This document shows, one piece after another, positions 40,807 through 48,940 of a stretch of DNA of 64,000 nucleotides (position 1 is its first letter; each line of letters starts with the position of its first letter). The translations under genes and the position numbers were made by a program. The notes beneath the pieces are model-generated. The model was not told the DNA's origin and searched no databases. It saw only the letters and a list, made by a program, of their open reading frames with translations. This DNA is from Streptomyces sp. f51 (lineage in GTDB: Bacteria > Actinomycetota > Actinomycetes > Streptomycetales > Streptomycetaceae), in assembly GCF_037940415.1 (NCBI RefSeq), contig NZ_CP149798.1, positions 7,907,001-7,971,000 on the forward strand, written 5' to 3'.

Positions 40807-41826
40807 TCAGGCGCTGGTCGGCGGGCCCGGGATCTGCTGGTTGTAGCGGCGTGCGGCCCGGTCGTTGAGGCCGCTGCCCAGCTTGCGTATCTTTTCCGTC
40901 CAGGTGGAGGCGGACCTGTCGATGTCGTGGCCCTGCTGGATGCCGTGCCCGATCGCGTCGGCATCGCCGGGGGTGGCCGGGGGAGCGGGCAGGAGCCGGG
41001 CGGCGAGCCCGCTGAGCCGGGTGACCATGGCCGGTGCCACCCCGTGCGCCACCGCCGCGGCATGCGCGGCGGGAGTCAGCACTACGCGGGTCCTGCGCCT
41101 CTCCAGGGCCCGTACGATGCGCTCCGCCGCACGGTCGGCGTCCATCGAGACGATGGGCGCCCCGGAGAGGGCCGAGAACCAGGCGAACTCCCGGGACGAG
41201 CGTCCGCCGAACTCGGCCTGAAGATGCGAGCCGGTGCGCATCAGACCTGGATGTACGGTCGTGACGCTGAGGTTTTCTCCGGCCGTCTCGGCCCGCAGGC
41301 CCTCGCCCAGCGTTCCCACGGCGGCCTTGGCGCACGAGTACGGCAGCAGATGGGGTACGGCGAGCAGCCCGCCGACCGAGCCGATGAGACACAGCCGGCC
41401 TCCGGCCTCGCTCGCGCGCAGTGACGGGAGTGCCGCCATGGCCGTGTTCACGGCGCCGCCGAAGATGGTGTCCATGGCGTCCTCGAAGGCTCCGCTGTCG
41501 AGCGACGCCACGGGGGCCACCTGGATGACACCGGCGTTGGCGATGACGATGTCCAGCCTGCCGTGCCGGGCCTCCGTCTGCCGGACCACTGAGTCCACGG
41601 CCTGCCGGTCACGGACGTCGCACACCGCGGTGGAGAACTTCTTGCCGGTCCTTTCCTCGGCCCATGCGGCTCCGCGCCGCAGTTCGGCCTCGTCGCGGGC
41701 CGCCATCGTGACCAGGCAGCCGCGCTGGGCCAGCCGTGCGGACAGCAGCAGCCCCAGGCCCCTGGATCCGCCCGTGACCAGGGCCGAGAGGCCCATCAGT
41801 TCCGACCGGCGTGGAGTCGATGTCAC
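40807..41826 (-). CDS. Short-chain dehydrogenase/reductase
   Basis: This encodes 339 residues; the GTG at 41826 has GAGGTG seven bases upstream, while an internal ATG (MGLSALVTGG) is an alternative. The SDR motifs are TGGSRGLG (cofactor), NAGVIQ, the catalytic serine in LIGSVGGLLAV and YSCAKAAVG with Tyr/Lys. The C terminus is about 90 residues longer than a minimal SDR (RLSGLAARLLPAPP..., TEKIRKLGSGLNDRAARRYN). This extended type is often annotated as a broad-range oxidoreductase. It is followed by the zinc alcohol dehydrogenase. Confidence 0.9.
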   Translation of the reverse strand: MTSTPRRSELMGLSALVTGGSRGLGLLLSARLAQRGCLVTMAARDEAELRRGAAWAEERTGKKFSTAVCDVRDRQAVDSVVRQTEARHGRLDIVIANAGVIQVAPVASLDSGAFEDAMDTIFGGAVNTAMAALPSLRASEAGGRLCLIGSVGGLLAVPHLLPYSCAKAAVGTLGEGLRAETAGENLSVTTVHPGLMRTGSHLQAEFGGRSSREFAWFSALSGAPIVSMDADRAAERIVRALERRRTRVVLTPAAHAAAVAHGVAPAMVTRLSGLAARLLPAPPATPGDADAIGHGIQQGHDIDRSASTWTEKIRKLGSGLNDRAARRYNQQIPGPPTSA

Positions 41827-41869
41827 TTTCGTCACCTCGCTGTTGGGGAGGCTGCCAGGAGATCCGGCA

Positions 41870-42232
41870 TCAGCCGGAGCCGCCGCTGCCGAACGACCCG
41901 CTCGACCCGGACCCCCAGCGCGGCCGCTCCTGTCGGTCGCTGCGCCTGCTGCCGGAACCGCCGAGCTGGTGCGGGGTGAGGCGCTCGCCCTCGTTCGCGG
42001 CGCGGGGCACCTCGTTCGGCTCCCTGATCTCCGAGGTCTCGTGCGCGGGCCCCGATTGCGGAAGCCTGGGCTGCTCGTGCGCCTTGGGCGGGCCCGGCTC
42101 GCGACGGCGTGCCCGGATGCCGAGCCCCACGGCCCACACCAGGGCTCCCGCGATGACGAGGCCGCCCAGCAGGGCGCCCAGCGTCCCGACCACGGCGTTC
42201 GAGAGCGCAACGCTCCAGTGTTCGTGGTTCAT
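41870..42232 (-). CDS. DUF6479-like single-pass membrane protein
   Basis: This encodes 120 residues from the ATG at 42232. The transmembrane helix is NAVVGTLGALLGGLVIAGAL, continuing into VWAVGLGIRARRREPGPP, followed by a polar tail containing RLPQSGPAHETSEIREPNEV and a RLTPHQLGG-type block typical of DUF6479. The last 15 residues are Gly/Ser repeats (SGSSGSFGSGGSG). It is related in layout to 4214-4474. Function is unknown. It lies 43 bp upstream of the SDR gene and could be part of that operon. Confidence 0.8.
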   Translation of the reverse strand: MNHEHWSVALSNAVVGTLGALLGGLVIAGALVWAVGLGIRARRREPGPPKAHEQPRLPQSGPAHETSEIREPNEVPRAANEGERLTPHQLGGSGSRRSDRQERPRWGSGSSGSFGSGGSG

Positions 42233-42486
42233 GCCGGCCGAGTACCCACACTCGTGAGGCGCAGACTCCGGATCCTCGGGCAGTGCTCCTGCGGATCGCC
42301 GGACTCGACCAGATCTTCTCCGTCGTCCAAGGAGAGGGCGCGGTACGGGCGGCGGCGGGGACCCCGGCCCCGTCTTCGGGCGGAGACGCTGAACACCCAG
42401 CCGGATTCCTGGCCCGGCCCCGTTCGGCACGCTCGCACCCGGGTACCCGCCCGCAAGCGTGCCCCCATCCGCCGCGAAAGGACCCC

Positions 42487-43143
42487 ATGAGCATCCACCG
42501 CGCTTCGGCACTCACCCGCTGGCGGCACTGGCGTTCGCATCCCGTGCTGCGCATTCCGGGCCGTGCCGACGATGTGGAGAACGCCAACCGCAGGTTCCTG
42601 CTGTACGGCGTTCTTCCCTTGTGGTTCGTTCCCGCCGTCGCCGACTGGGTGATGCACCGCCGCTCGGACATCGAGCACACCAGTGGGGTACGTGAGTCCG
42701 CGGTGCACGCGTTGATGATGACCGAGGCCGGCATCCCGGTCGTCGCGGGACTGACCGCCAAGATCAATCCGCTGGTCCTGTCGCTGATGGGCGGAGCGGC
42801 CGCGGTGCACGGAGCCACCGCGCTGTGGGATGTGTCGCTGGCCACCGGCAAACGCGAGGTGCGGCCTGTAGAGCAGCACATTCACAGCTTCCTCGAAGTA
42901 TTGCCGGTGACAGCCGCCGCGTTCACCGCATGCCTGCACTGGGACCAGGTCCGCGCAACCTTCAGCGGAGGCGGCCAGGCGGACGACTGGAAGCTCGTCC
43001 CCAAGGAACGCCCGCTGTCGGCCGGTTACCTGACGGCGCTCGCCGCCGGCGTAGGCCTGTGCGTCGCCCTTCCGTACGCGGAGGAGATGATCCGCTGCCT
43101 GCATGCCCGCCGAGAGCACGACGGAGCACGAAGCCGCGCTTGA
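42487..43143 (+). CDS. Multi-pass membrane protein of unknown function
   Basis: This encodes 218 residues from the ATG at 42487 with GAAAGGA upstream. Predicted helices include LYGVLPLWFVPAVADWVM, ALMMTEAGIPVVAGLTAKIN, PLVLSLMGGAAAVHGATALW, VLPVTAAAFTACLHW and LTALAAGVGLCVALPYAEEM. Conserved-looking blocks are ADWVMHRRSDIEHTSGVRES and RPVEQHIHSFLEVLP, rich in His, Asp and Glu, which could bind a metal. I know similar unnamed proteins in actinobacteria but no function for them. It is divergent from the DUF6479-like gene. Confidence 0.75.
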   Translation: MSIHRASALTRWRHWRSHPVLRIPGRADDVENANRRFLLYGVLPLWFVPAVADWVMHRRSDIEHTSGVRESAVHALMMTEAGIPVVAGLTAKINPLVLSLMGGAAAVHGATALWDVSLATGKREVRPVEQHIHSFLEVLPVTAAAFTACLHWDQVRATFSGGGQADDWKLVPKERPLSAGYLTALAAGVGLCVALPYAEEMIRCLHARREHDGARSRA

Positions 43144-43199
43144 TCCGTTACGCCTTGTCCGGCGAGCGAGGTGGAAGCCTCGTCGAGGTGAGCAGTGCC

Positions 43200-43375
43200 G
43201 ACGGCCAGCGGGGGCGCACCCACTGGGAGAATCCTTTGTACGCCTCGACCTTGTTGGTCGCGGCCGTCACCCGCCAGCGCATCTGTGGGTCCGTCAGGTA
43301 CCGCAGCTGAATGCGGATCACCTGGCCCACCTCACGGAACCCGCGCAGCGGGCGTTCGAAGGCCGTTGCTCACCT
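43200..43375 (-). pseudogene. Tn3-family transposase fragment
   Basis: The minus strand encodes FREVGQVIRIQLRYLTDPQM followed by RWRVTAATNKVEAYKGFSQW. This is the conserved C-terminal block of Tn3-type transposases (an R-Y-x-x-D-x-x-x-R-R-V-x-A-x-T-N-K-x-E pattern). No start, end repeats or resolvase were found. Together with 26990-27123 it shows former Tn3-like insertions in the region. Confidence 0.7.
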
Positions 43376-43648
43376 GCGTGATCGTCTGAACGGGCGAAGG
43401 CAGTGCGCGGGTAGCGCCTCCGTGAGTCGTTCGGGCCCAGGCCAGGCCTGCGAGGGCGTGTTCGTTGCCGCCGGTGACGCTGGAGTACGTCGATGCAGGC
43501 GGCTGAGCTGAGGGGTGGTCGTCAGGCGAGGAAGGTAGGCGCGGAGCCTGGGGTGCGAAAGTGTTATGCCCGGGGGGCCTGCTCGTCTCCTGCTGCGAAA
43601 ACCGCCCACCGGAGCAGCAATACCTGCTCTCGTCCGAGGATGTATCGC

Positions 43649-46327
43649 ATGCAATATGACGGGTCCGACAGGACCGACACGTTTCCGGACCGCCGCACGG
43701 TCGAGGCAGCCCGTGAGGGGGACGTCGGGGCTGTCGAACGGCTCACCGCGGGTGCCCTGCCGCTGGTCTACAACGTGGTCGGGCGGGCAGCGGAGAGCGA
43801 CCTCGACGTGGACGACATCGTGCAGGACACGATGGTCGCGGTGATCCGTGCGCTGCCGGACTTGCGGGACACGGCGAAGTTCCGCTCCTGGCTGGTGGCG
43901 ATCGTGGTCCGTCAGCTCACTGATGCCCGACGTCGGGCGGGGTCCGGCCGACTGACGACTGTGGAGCACGTCGAGGAACGGCATTCGCCGGAACCTGACT
44001 TCGCTACCCTGTTCCTGCTGCGGCAGTCGCTCTCTGTCGAGCAGCGGCAGGTCGCCGCGGCCACTGCGTGGCTCGACCCGTCGCACCGCGATCTGTTGTC
44101 GCTGTGGTGGCTGGAGGCGTGCGGGCGGCTGTCCCGTAAGGACATTGCTGCGGCCATGAACCTTCCGGCGGCGCATCTGGCGGTTCAGGTCCAGCGGATG
44201 AAGGCTCAGCTGGATGTGGCGCGGACGGTCGTGCGAGCGCTGTCCCGCACTCCGCGGTGTGGGGAGCTGACCGAGCTCGTCGGCCCGGGCGACCCGGCTC
44301 CCAGTCCCCTGCTGCGCAAGCGGATCGGTCGGCATCTGCGCTCCTGTGAGCCTTGTGGTCATTCCATCGGCCGGCTGGTTCCCCCCGAGCGGCTGCTCGT
44401 TGGCCTGCCCCTGCTCGTACCCGGTCGCGGGGGTGACCCGGTCCAGGCCGGTGTCGTTGGTGCCGGGGGTGGCCCCCACCCGGCTGCGACCGCCCGGTAC
44501 ACCACTGCCCAGCCGGCGTCCCGCGGGCAGGGCCGTCGTGCGACCGGCCGCCCGAGTGGCGGTCACGGTGTGCTCGTCAAGCTCTCCGCCAAGGCGACTG
44601 GCGCGACCGTCGCCGCCGGGGTGGCCGCGCTCGTTGTGACGGGCCTGGTCATGATCCCGTCGGGGGCGCAGTACTCTGCCGGCGCGCGGAGTACGGCCTC
44701 CCAGGTAGGTCCGCCGACGCTGACAAAAACGCCCGCTCCTGCTCACAGCAGCACCCCTGCCCCTTCCCCCGTTGCGGCGAGCTTTCGCACTTCTCTGCCC
44801 GCGAAGGCCCCCGCCCCCACCTACTTCGTGAGCTCCAACGGCAGTGATTCCAACCCCGGCACGTCGGCCGGATCGCCGTTTCGCACCTTGCAGAAGGCCG
44901 CTGACCTGGCCGGACCCGGCGACGTCGTCGCCGTCATGAACGGCACATACACCGAGCCCCGCAAGGGTTCCAACGTGCTGACCATCAAACGTTCGGGGCG
45001 TCCGGGAGCTCCCATCACCTTCACGGCGTATCCCGGCCACCATCCGGTCCTGAACCCGAAGACGGCCTGGAACGGCATCAGCGTCTACGGCGCATCCCAC
45101 ATCGTCATCAAGAACCTGGAGGTCAAAGGCGACAACGCCGCCCTGTCCCTGGCCCAGGCCGAACGCTCGTCGAGCAAGACCGAGCCTACGTACAACACCA
45201 ACTGCATATCCGTGGAGAAGAACCGGGAGTCCGGCGCGTTCCCTCACCACGTCGACATCATCGGCAACCTGGTGCACGGCTGCCCGGGCGGCGGGATCTC
45301 TGCGATCGAGGCCGATCACGTCAACATCGTCGGCAACCACGTCCACTCCAACGCCTGGTACACCGTCTATGGCACCAGCGGCATCTCCGTCCTCACCCCC
45401 CGCGACACCGGTACCAGCGATCCCCGTTCGTACAAGATCCGTATCACCGGTAACCGTGTCCACGACAACGAGACCAAGGTCAAGTGGGAAGGCTGCCGCT
45501 GCTATTCCGACGGCAACGGCATCATCATCGACACGACGAAGGGCGATCCCGGGCGCGGCAGGCCGGCTTACAACGGACGTGTTCTGGTCGCCGACAACAT
45601 CAGTTACGACAACGGCGGTTCAGGTATCCACGCCTACAAGAGCCAGCACGTAGACATCGTCCACAACACGGCCTACCTCAACGGGCGCAGTACCCGGATC
45701 AAAACGCCCTACGCCAACATCTTCGCTCACGACAGCACCGACGTGAGGCTCCTCAACAACATCGCCTACGGCCGCCCGGGTCAGGCTGCCAACAGCAAGT
45801 CCCGTGACGTGAACGTCACGTACGACTACAACGTCTACTTCGGCGGCAAGGCACCCGAGATCAAGGGACCGCACGACATCGTCGCCGACCCGAAGTTCAT
45901 CGCCCCCGGCACGAGCCCGAGCGCGGACTTCCGCCTCATGAAGGGATCGCCCGCCATCGGCTCCGCCACCGCGTTCCCGGCCGTATCCACCGACTTCACC
46001 GGGGCAAGCCGCACGGGCGGCGCACCGGACCGGGGCGCGTACAGCTTCGGCGCTGCCGCAAGGAGCGCCACGGGTGGCGGTGAGGCATCGGCGCCGAGGC
46101 GGGAAAACCCGGACGAGGCTGAGGGCCCGGATGCGGATGTGGCCGGCGGCAAGGACACGGCCGCAGGCGCGGCCAGTGAGGACGGCTCCGGCCTCACGGC
46201 CCACGGCGGGAGCGAACCGCTGGCGCAGACCGGCGGGTCCGACCCAGTTCTGCCGCTGATCATTGCCGCGGGCGTTCTGGTTGCCGGTGCCGGTCTGCTC
46301 GTGCTCGCACGGCGCAGGCGGTCTTGA
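43649..46327 (+). CDS. ECF sigma factor fused to anti-sigma-like, membrane and beta-helix domains
   Basis: This is one continuous frame of 892 residues; the ATG at 43649 has GAGG nine bases upstream. Residues about 15-195 are an ECF sigma factor: region 2 (DLDVDDIVQDTMVAVIRALP, FRSWLVAIVVRQL) and region 4 (LSRKDIAAAMNLPAAHLAVQ). Residues 200-250 hold a zinc-finger-like motif His229-x3-Cys233-x2-Cys236, as in anti-sigma factors. A transmembrane helix follows at about 314-336. A Pro/Ser/Thr-rich stalk leads to a right-handed beta-helix with a DUF1565-type start (TYFVSSNGSDSNPGTSAGSP, about 391-790). The C terminus is LAQTG (858-862), a hydrophobic helix and RRRRS, a sortase signal. It is presumably a self-contained envelope sensor and sigma factor. 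Confidence 0.85.
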   Translation: MQYDGSDRTDTFPDRRTVEAAREGDVGAVERLTAGALPLVYNVVGRAAESDLDVDDIVQDTMVAVIRALPDLRDTAKFRSWLVAIVVRQLTDARRRAGSGRLTTVEHVEERHSPEPDFATLFLLRQSLSVEQRQVAAATAWLDPSHRDLLSLWWLEACGRLSRKDIAAAMNLPAAHLAVQVQRMKAQLDVARTVVRALSRTPRCGELTELVGPGDPAPSPLLRKRIGRHLRSCEPCGHSIGRLVPPERLLVGLPLLVPGRGGDPVQAGVVGAGGGPHPAATARYTTAQPASRGQGRRATGRPSGGHGVLVKLSAKATGATVAAGVAALVVTGLVMIPSGAQYSAGARSTASQVGPPTLTKTPAPAHSSTPAPSPVAASFRTSLPAKAPAPTYFVSSNGSDSNPGTSAGSPFRTLQKAADLAGPGDVVAVMNGTYTEPRKGSNVLTIKRSGRPGAPITFTAYPGHHPVLNPKTAWNGISVYGASHIVIKNLEVKGDNAALSLAQAERSSSKTEPTYNTNCISVEKNRESGAFPHHVDIIGNLVHGCPGGGISAIEADHVNIVGNHVHSNAWYTVYGTSGISVLTPRDTGTSDPRSYKIRITGNRVHDNETKVKWEGCRCYSDGNGIIIDTTKGDPGRGRPAYNGRVLVADNISYDNGGSGIHAYKSQHVDIVHNTAYLNGRSTRIKTPYANIFAHDSTDVRLLNNIAYGRPGQAANSKSRDVNVTYDYNVYFGGKAPEIKGPHDIVADPKFIAPGTSPSADFRLMKGSPAIGSATAFPAVSTDFTGASRTGGAPDRGAYSFGAAARSATGGGEASAPRRENPDEAEGPDADVAGGKDTAAGAASEDGSGLTAHGGSEPLAQTGGSDPVLPLIIAAGVLVAGAGLLVLARRRRS

Positions 46328-46330
46328 TAC

Positions 46331-46368
46331 GGCCGGGCCGTCCCCGGGGTGCCGGGGGCGGCCCGGCC
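46331..46368 (+). terminator. Terminator of the sigma-fusion gene
   Basis: GGCCGGGCCG (46331-46340) pairs with CGGCCCGGCC (46359-46368), and the inner CCCCGG and CCGGGG extend the stem with one bulged base on each side. It starts three bases after the stop codon. Confidence 0.8.
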
Positions 46369-46647
46369 TGTGGGGAGCCATCCCTACCGCTACGAGAGGG
46401 CCGAACACCGCCACCACCGCCAGCCGGGCCCGCCCCGACCACGCACCCTTCGCCCTCCTCGCAGACCGTTCTGGACCGGCGGCACCAGTTCGCTCCCGGC
46501 TGCGGGGGCCGGCCTCCAGTCGGGGACGACCGACGCCCAGCCCTGGGTCGGTAAAACGAGCGGGTCTGGCCCCTAGTCGGTGGTGACGCCGAGTAGCCAC
46601 CCGTGATCACGATCTTGTGATGGGATGTCAACTTCCTTATCGGGACG

Positions 46648-46747
46648 GTGTTTTCCGGGCTGTCGGCGCTGGTCGTCGAGGACGTGGCGAGGGTGACGAG
46701 ATGGTGGTCACGGCCCGCACCCGGGATGCGGCGGCCGACTACGCCAG
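46648..46747 (+). pseudogene. ISL3-family transposase N-terminal fragment
   Basis: The plus strand encodes FSGLSALVVEDVAR in one frame, then, after a shift, MVVTARTRDAAADYA. These are the first residues of actinobacterial ISL3 transposases (L-S-x-L-x-V-E-x-V, then V-V-x-A-R-T-R). The zinc-finger and catalytic parts are missing. A PP2C-type remnant follows at 46879. Confidence 0.55.
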
Positions 46748-46878
46748 CCTCCACCGGGTCAGTCTCGCGGATACTGCCCTGGCCCTGGTCAAGCGCACCC
46801 ATGGAACGGTCCGGCATCCTCAACTCGACCGCCGCGACCTGAACACGCACCGGCTTCGCGCGAGGGTTCCTCACCAAG

Positions 46879-47114
46879 GTGACACCAGAGGTGTTGGAGC
46901 AGGTGGAAGAGGCCGCGCATGCGCTGGCGTACATCATCGTCACCGACCGTCGCTTCACCGACCTCTACCACTGGGGCAACCGCACCACCCCGGTCAGCCT
47001 GGCTGCGGAGATCCAGCGCCAGCTCCTGCCCTCGGCCGCCTCGTGCGAGGCTCCCGAGTTCACCCTCGCCGGGCGCTCTGGTCCCCGCCTCCGACATCGC
47101 CGGGGACACTTATC
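46879..47114 (+). pseudogene. SpoIIE/PP2C-type phosphatase fragment
   Basis: The reading VTPEVLEQVEEAAHALAYII, then VTDRRFTDLYHWGNRTTPVS and LAAEIQRQLLPSAASCEAPE matches the region just before and at the start of a SpoIIE-type phosphatase domain. A frameshift near 47080 moves the expected ALVPASDIAGDTY into another frame, and the sequence is then lost, including most metal-binding residues. It is a decayed relative of phosphatases like the intact one at 34411-35703. Confidence 0.7.
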
Positions 47115-47392
47115 TGGTGCGGTCCTTGACCCGGCACATCGGCCGGACCGCCACTCGGCTGAGCCGCCCTCCACGTTGGCTCGCTGCCGCCGCCGACAGG
47201 ATGTCGAGGCAGAGGGAATCGGGGGCCTGCGGCAGACGGCCATCCACTGTGCTCACCCCCGTGGTCACGCTTACCAGCCGCGCGCGTTCTACAGTAGCCA
47301 CCGCAGCTGGAACCCAAACCGTGGGGCAGGTCAGGTTGACCTGTCACCCAACCCTGCATCAGCCCCCTCGTGTCCTGCTGATTTGTCCGGGG

Positions 47393-47695
47393 TCAGGTCG
47401 GGAGCTTGGACGCCAGTACGTCGACGTTCTCGATCACAGGCGACACGGTGAACAGCTCCGTCGCCCGCTCCCCGAGCGCCGCGCCGACGCCTCCGGCCAG
47501 GTGCGCCTGTCGACCCGCGTCGTCGGGGAACACGTCGAAGATGCCGAACGTGGACGCATCGAACTGGACGGCGAACCAGGCGCGGGTGTCGGGCTCCTGA
47601 TCGACGATCGCCTGCGCGTCGGTCAGGAACTGTGCCACTTCTGCTTCCTTGCCCGGTTTCGCCTGTACCCGGACCAACAGCCCGACACGCACCAT
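47393..47695 (-). CDS. Antibiotic biosynthesis monooxygenase (ABM) domain protein
   Basis: This encodes 100 residues from the ATG at 47695 with GGAGGAG upstream. The dimeric alpha-beta barrel pattern is seen: MVRVGLLVRVQAKPGKEAEV, FLTDAQAIVDQEPDTRAWFA and FGIFDVFPDDAGRQAHLAGG. ABM proteins include cofactor-free oxygenases and proteins of unknown activity. No biosynthetic cluster is adjacent, and the small stand-alone type is common in Streptomyces. The substrate is unknown. Confidence 0.85.
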   Translation of the reverse strand: MVRVGLLVRVQAKPGKEAEVAQFLTDAQAIVDQEPDTRAWFAVQFDASTFGIFDVFPDDAGRQAHLAGGVGAALGERATELFTVSPVIENVDVLASKLPT

Positions 47696-47907
47696 GGCTC
47701 CTCCTTCGATCGGTGCCTTCATGCCAACTCCTTCGCGACTATCGCAGCGTGTGCGGCAGTTCGATCTTCGGGACACGCCGATCGGGGCACCCTCATCACG
47801 GTGAGTCTCTGGCCGTCGGAGCAGAGCGGCGCAGCGTGTCGGCCCGTTCGGCGAGCGCGTTCCACACGGGCAGGCGCAGCGCCCCCGGGCCCGTCCCCGG
47901 AGCCGGG

Positions 47908-48129
47908 CTCCGGCGAATCCGTGATCCCGGCCGCCGCCACTACCCCGTCAAGCAGGTCGGCCAGGTCGTCACCCGCCAGGACCGCCGTGATTTCAGCGCC
48001 GCCGAAGTCCTCCGCGCGATGACGCAGCTGGGCTTCACCTGCCGCGCCCTGCCCGCGGCCGCACCGGTGCGCGTCCTGAGCCCGCTGCAGCACGCTTCCG
48101 CGATGCTCGGCACTCCCGTGTCCGTCTGA
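47908..48129 (+). pseudogene. SCO5918-like protein, N-terminally truncated
   Basis: The plus strand reads RRHYPVKQVGQVVTRQDRRD, then FSAAEVLRAMTQLGFTCRAL and VRVLSPLQHASAMLGTPVSV with a TGA at 48127-48129. This is the C-terminal two thirds of a small Streptomyces family (SCO5918-like). The residues that should precede it lie in another frame (ESVI before 47926), and the N-terminal part is missing. Function of the family is unknown. It could only be expressed from a chance start. Confidence 0.6.
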
Positions 48130-48242
48130 CCGGCCCGGGGAAACAGGCGTGAGCCGGTACCTGGACGGCAGGGTGGCCCCGACCGGCGCGTACCGGTGGG
48201 GCCCACACCGCGTGTGCGGCGGATTCCTGCCGCAGTGGTTGC

Positions 48243-48602
48243 TCAGTGGTCGGAGTAGCTGAAGTCGCCCATGGTCCAGGCGCCGACGTCGGCGATCGCG
48301 ACGCGGTACATCCCGCCCGTCTCGGGGATTCCGACCGTGCCCTGCAGGATGCGGGCGACATGGAAGTGCAGATGCGTGGGCGGTCCGTCGTTTTTCGCGG
48401 GGGTGTCGAAGACGGCGGAGAACTCGCCCAGGCGGGCGGAGTCCGTCAGCACGTCCGACACCCTCTGCCTCCACACTGCTTCGGGAGCCAGCCGGCCGGT
48501 GATGACCGCACCACCGGTGACCACGGTCAGGGACATCTGGTTGCTCTGCCCGGACTCCACCACAGTGGCGACGTCAACGAGCAGCTCGTCAGGCGTGGAC
48601 AT
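48243..48602 (-). CDS. GvpU-like gas-vesicle accessory family protein
   Basis: This encodes 119 residues from the ATG at 48602. The chain MSTPDELLVDVATVVESGQS, NQMSLTVVTGGAVITGRLAP, and VARILQGTVGIPETGGMYRV resembles the family annotated as gas vesicle accessory protein GvpU. The central V-T-G-G-A-V-I-T-G-R stretch corresponds to the conserved beta-hairpin. No other gas-vesicle gene is present in this window, so a gas-vesicle role is doubtful; it may act in another process. The assignment is by recalled pattern. Confidence 0.6.
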   Translation of the reverse strand: MSTPDELLVDVATVVESGQSNQMSLTVVTGGAVITGRLAPEAVWRQRVSDVLTDSARLGEFSAVFDTPAKNDGPPTHLHFHVARILQGTVGIPETGGMYRVAIADVGAWTMGDFSYSDH

Positions 48603-48940
48603 GGGGACGATTATATTGACTGGCCGCCAGGCCCCTTGCCGGGTGGTGACAGCAGGCAAGGTGGATGTGGACGGCCTGTCGCGAAGCCCCGGAAAGTGAC
48701 TGGGCTCGGGCGTGCGAGGTAGAGCGTCATCACCGCGGGGTCACGGTTCGCCAGACCGCGGTCTCCCGACGCGGTGGACGTGCCACCAGTGGACCGCGTG
48801 GTGGAAGGCAGGACACGAGGCCTTCCATCCCGCGGTCAGCTCCGCCAGACAGCCACCCACACCCCCTCTCCGGGCGAGGGCATCCCTACGGCAAGATGCA
48901 GGCGGCCCCAAGGCCTGACGCCGACGTCACCTGGATCACG
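48603..48940. other. Intergenic stretch, no gene seen
   Basis: This lies between the GvpU-like gene start and the end of the carotenoid operon. No terminator hairpin for crtV stood out, and the open frames are antisense extensions. Confidence 0.4.

Noticed and set aside
43370..45463. A 697-codon minus-strand frame opposite the sigma fusion
   Set aside because: It is fully antisense to a frame with strong sigma-factor and beta-helix motifs and shows no protein pattern of its own.
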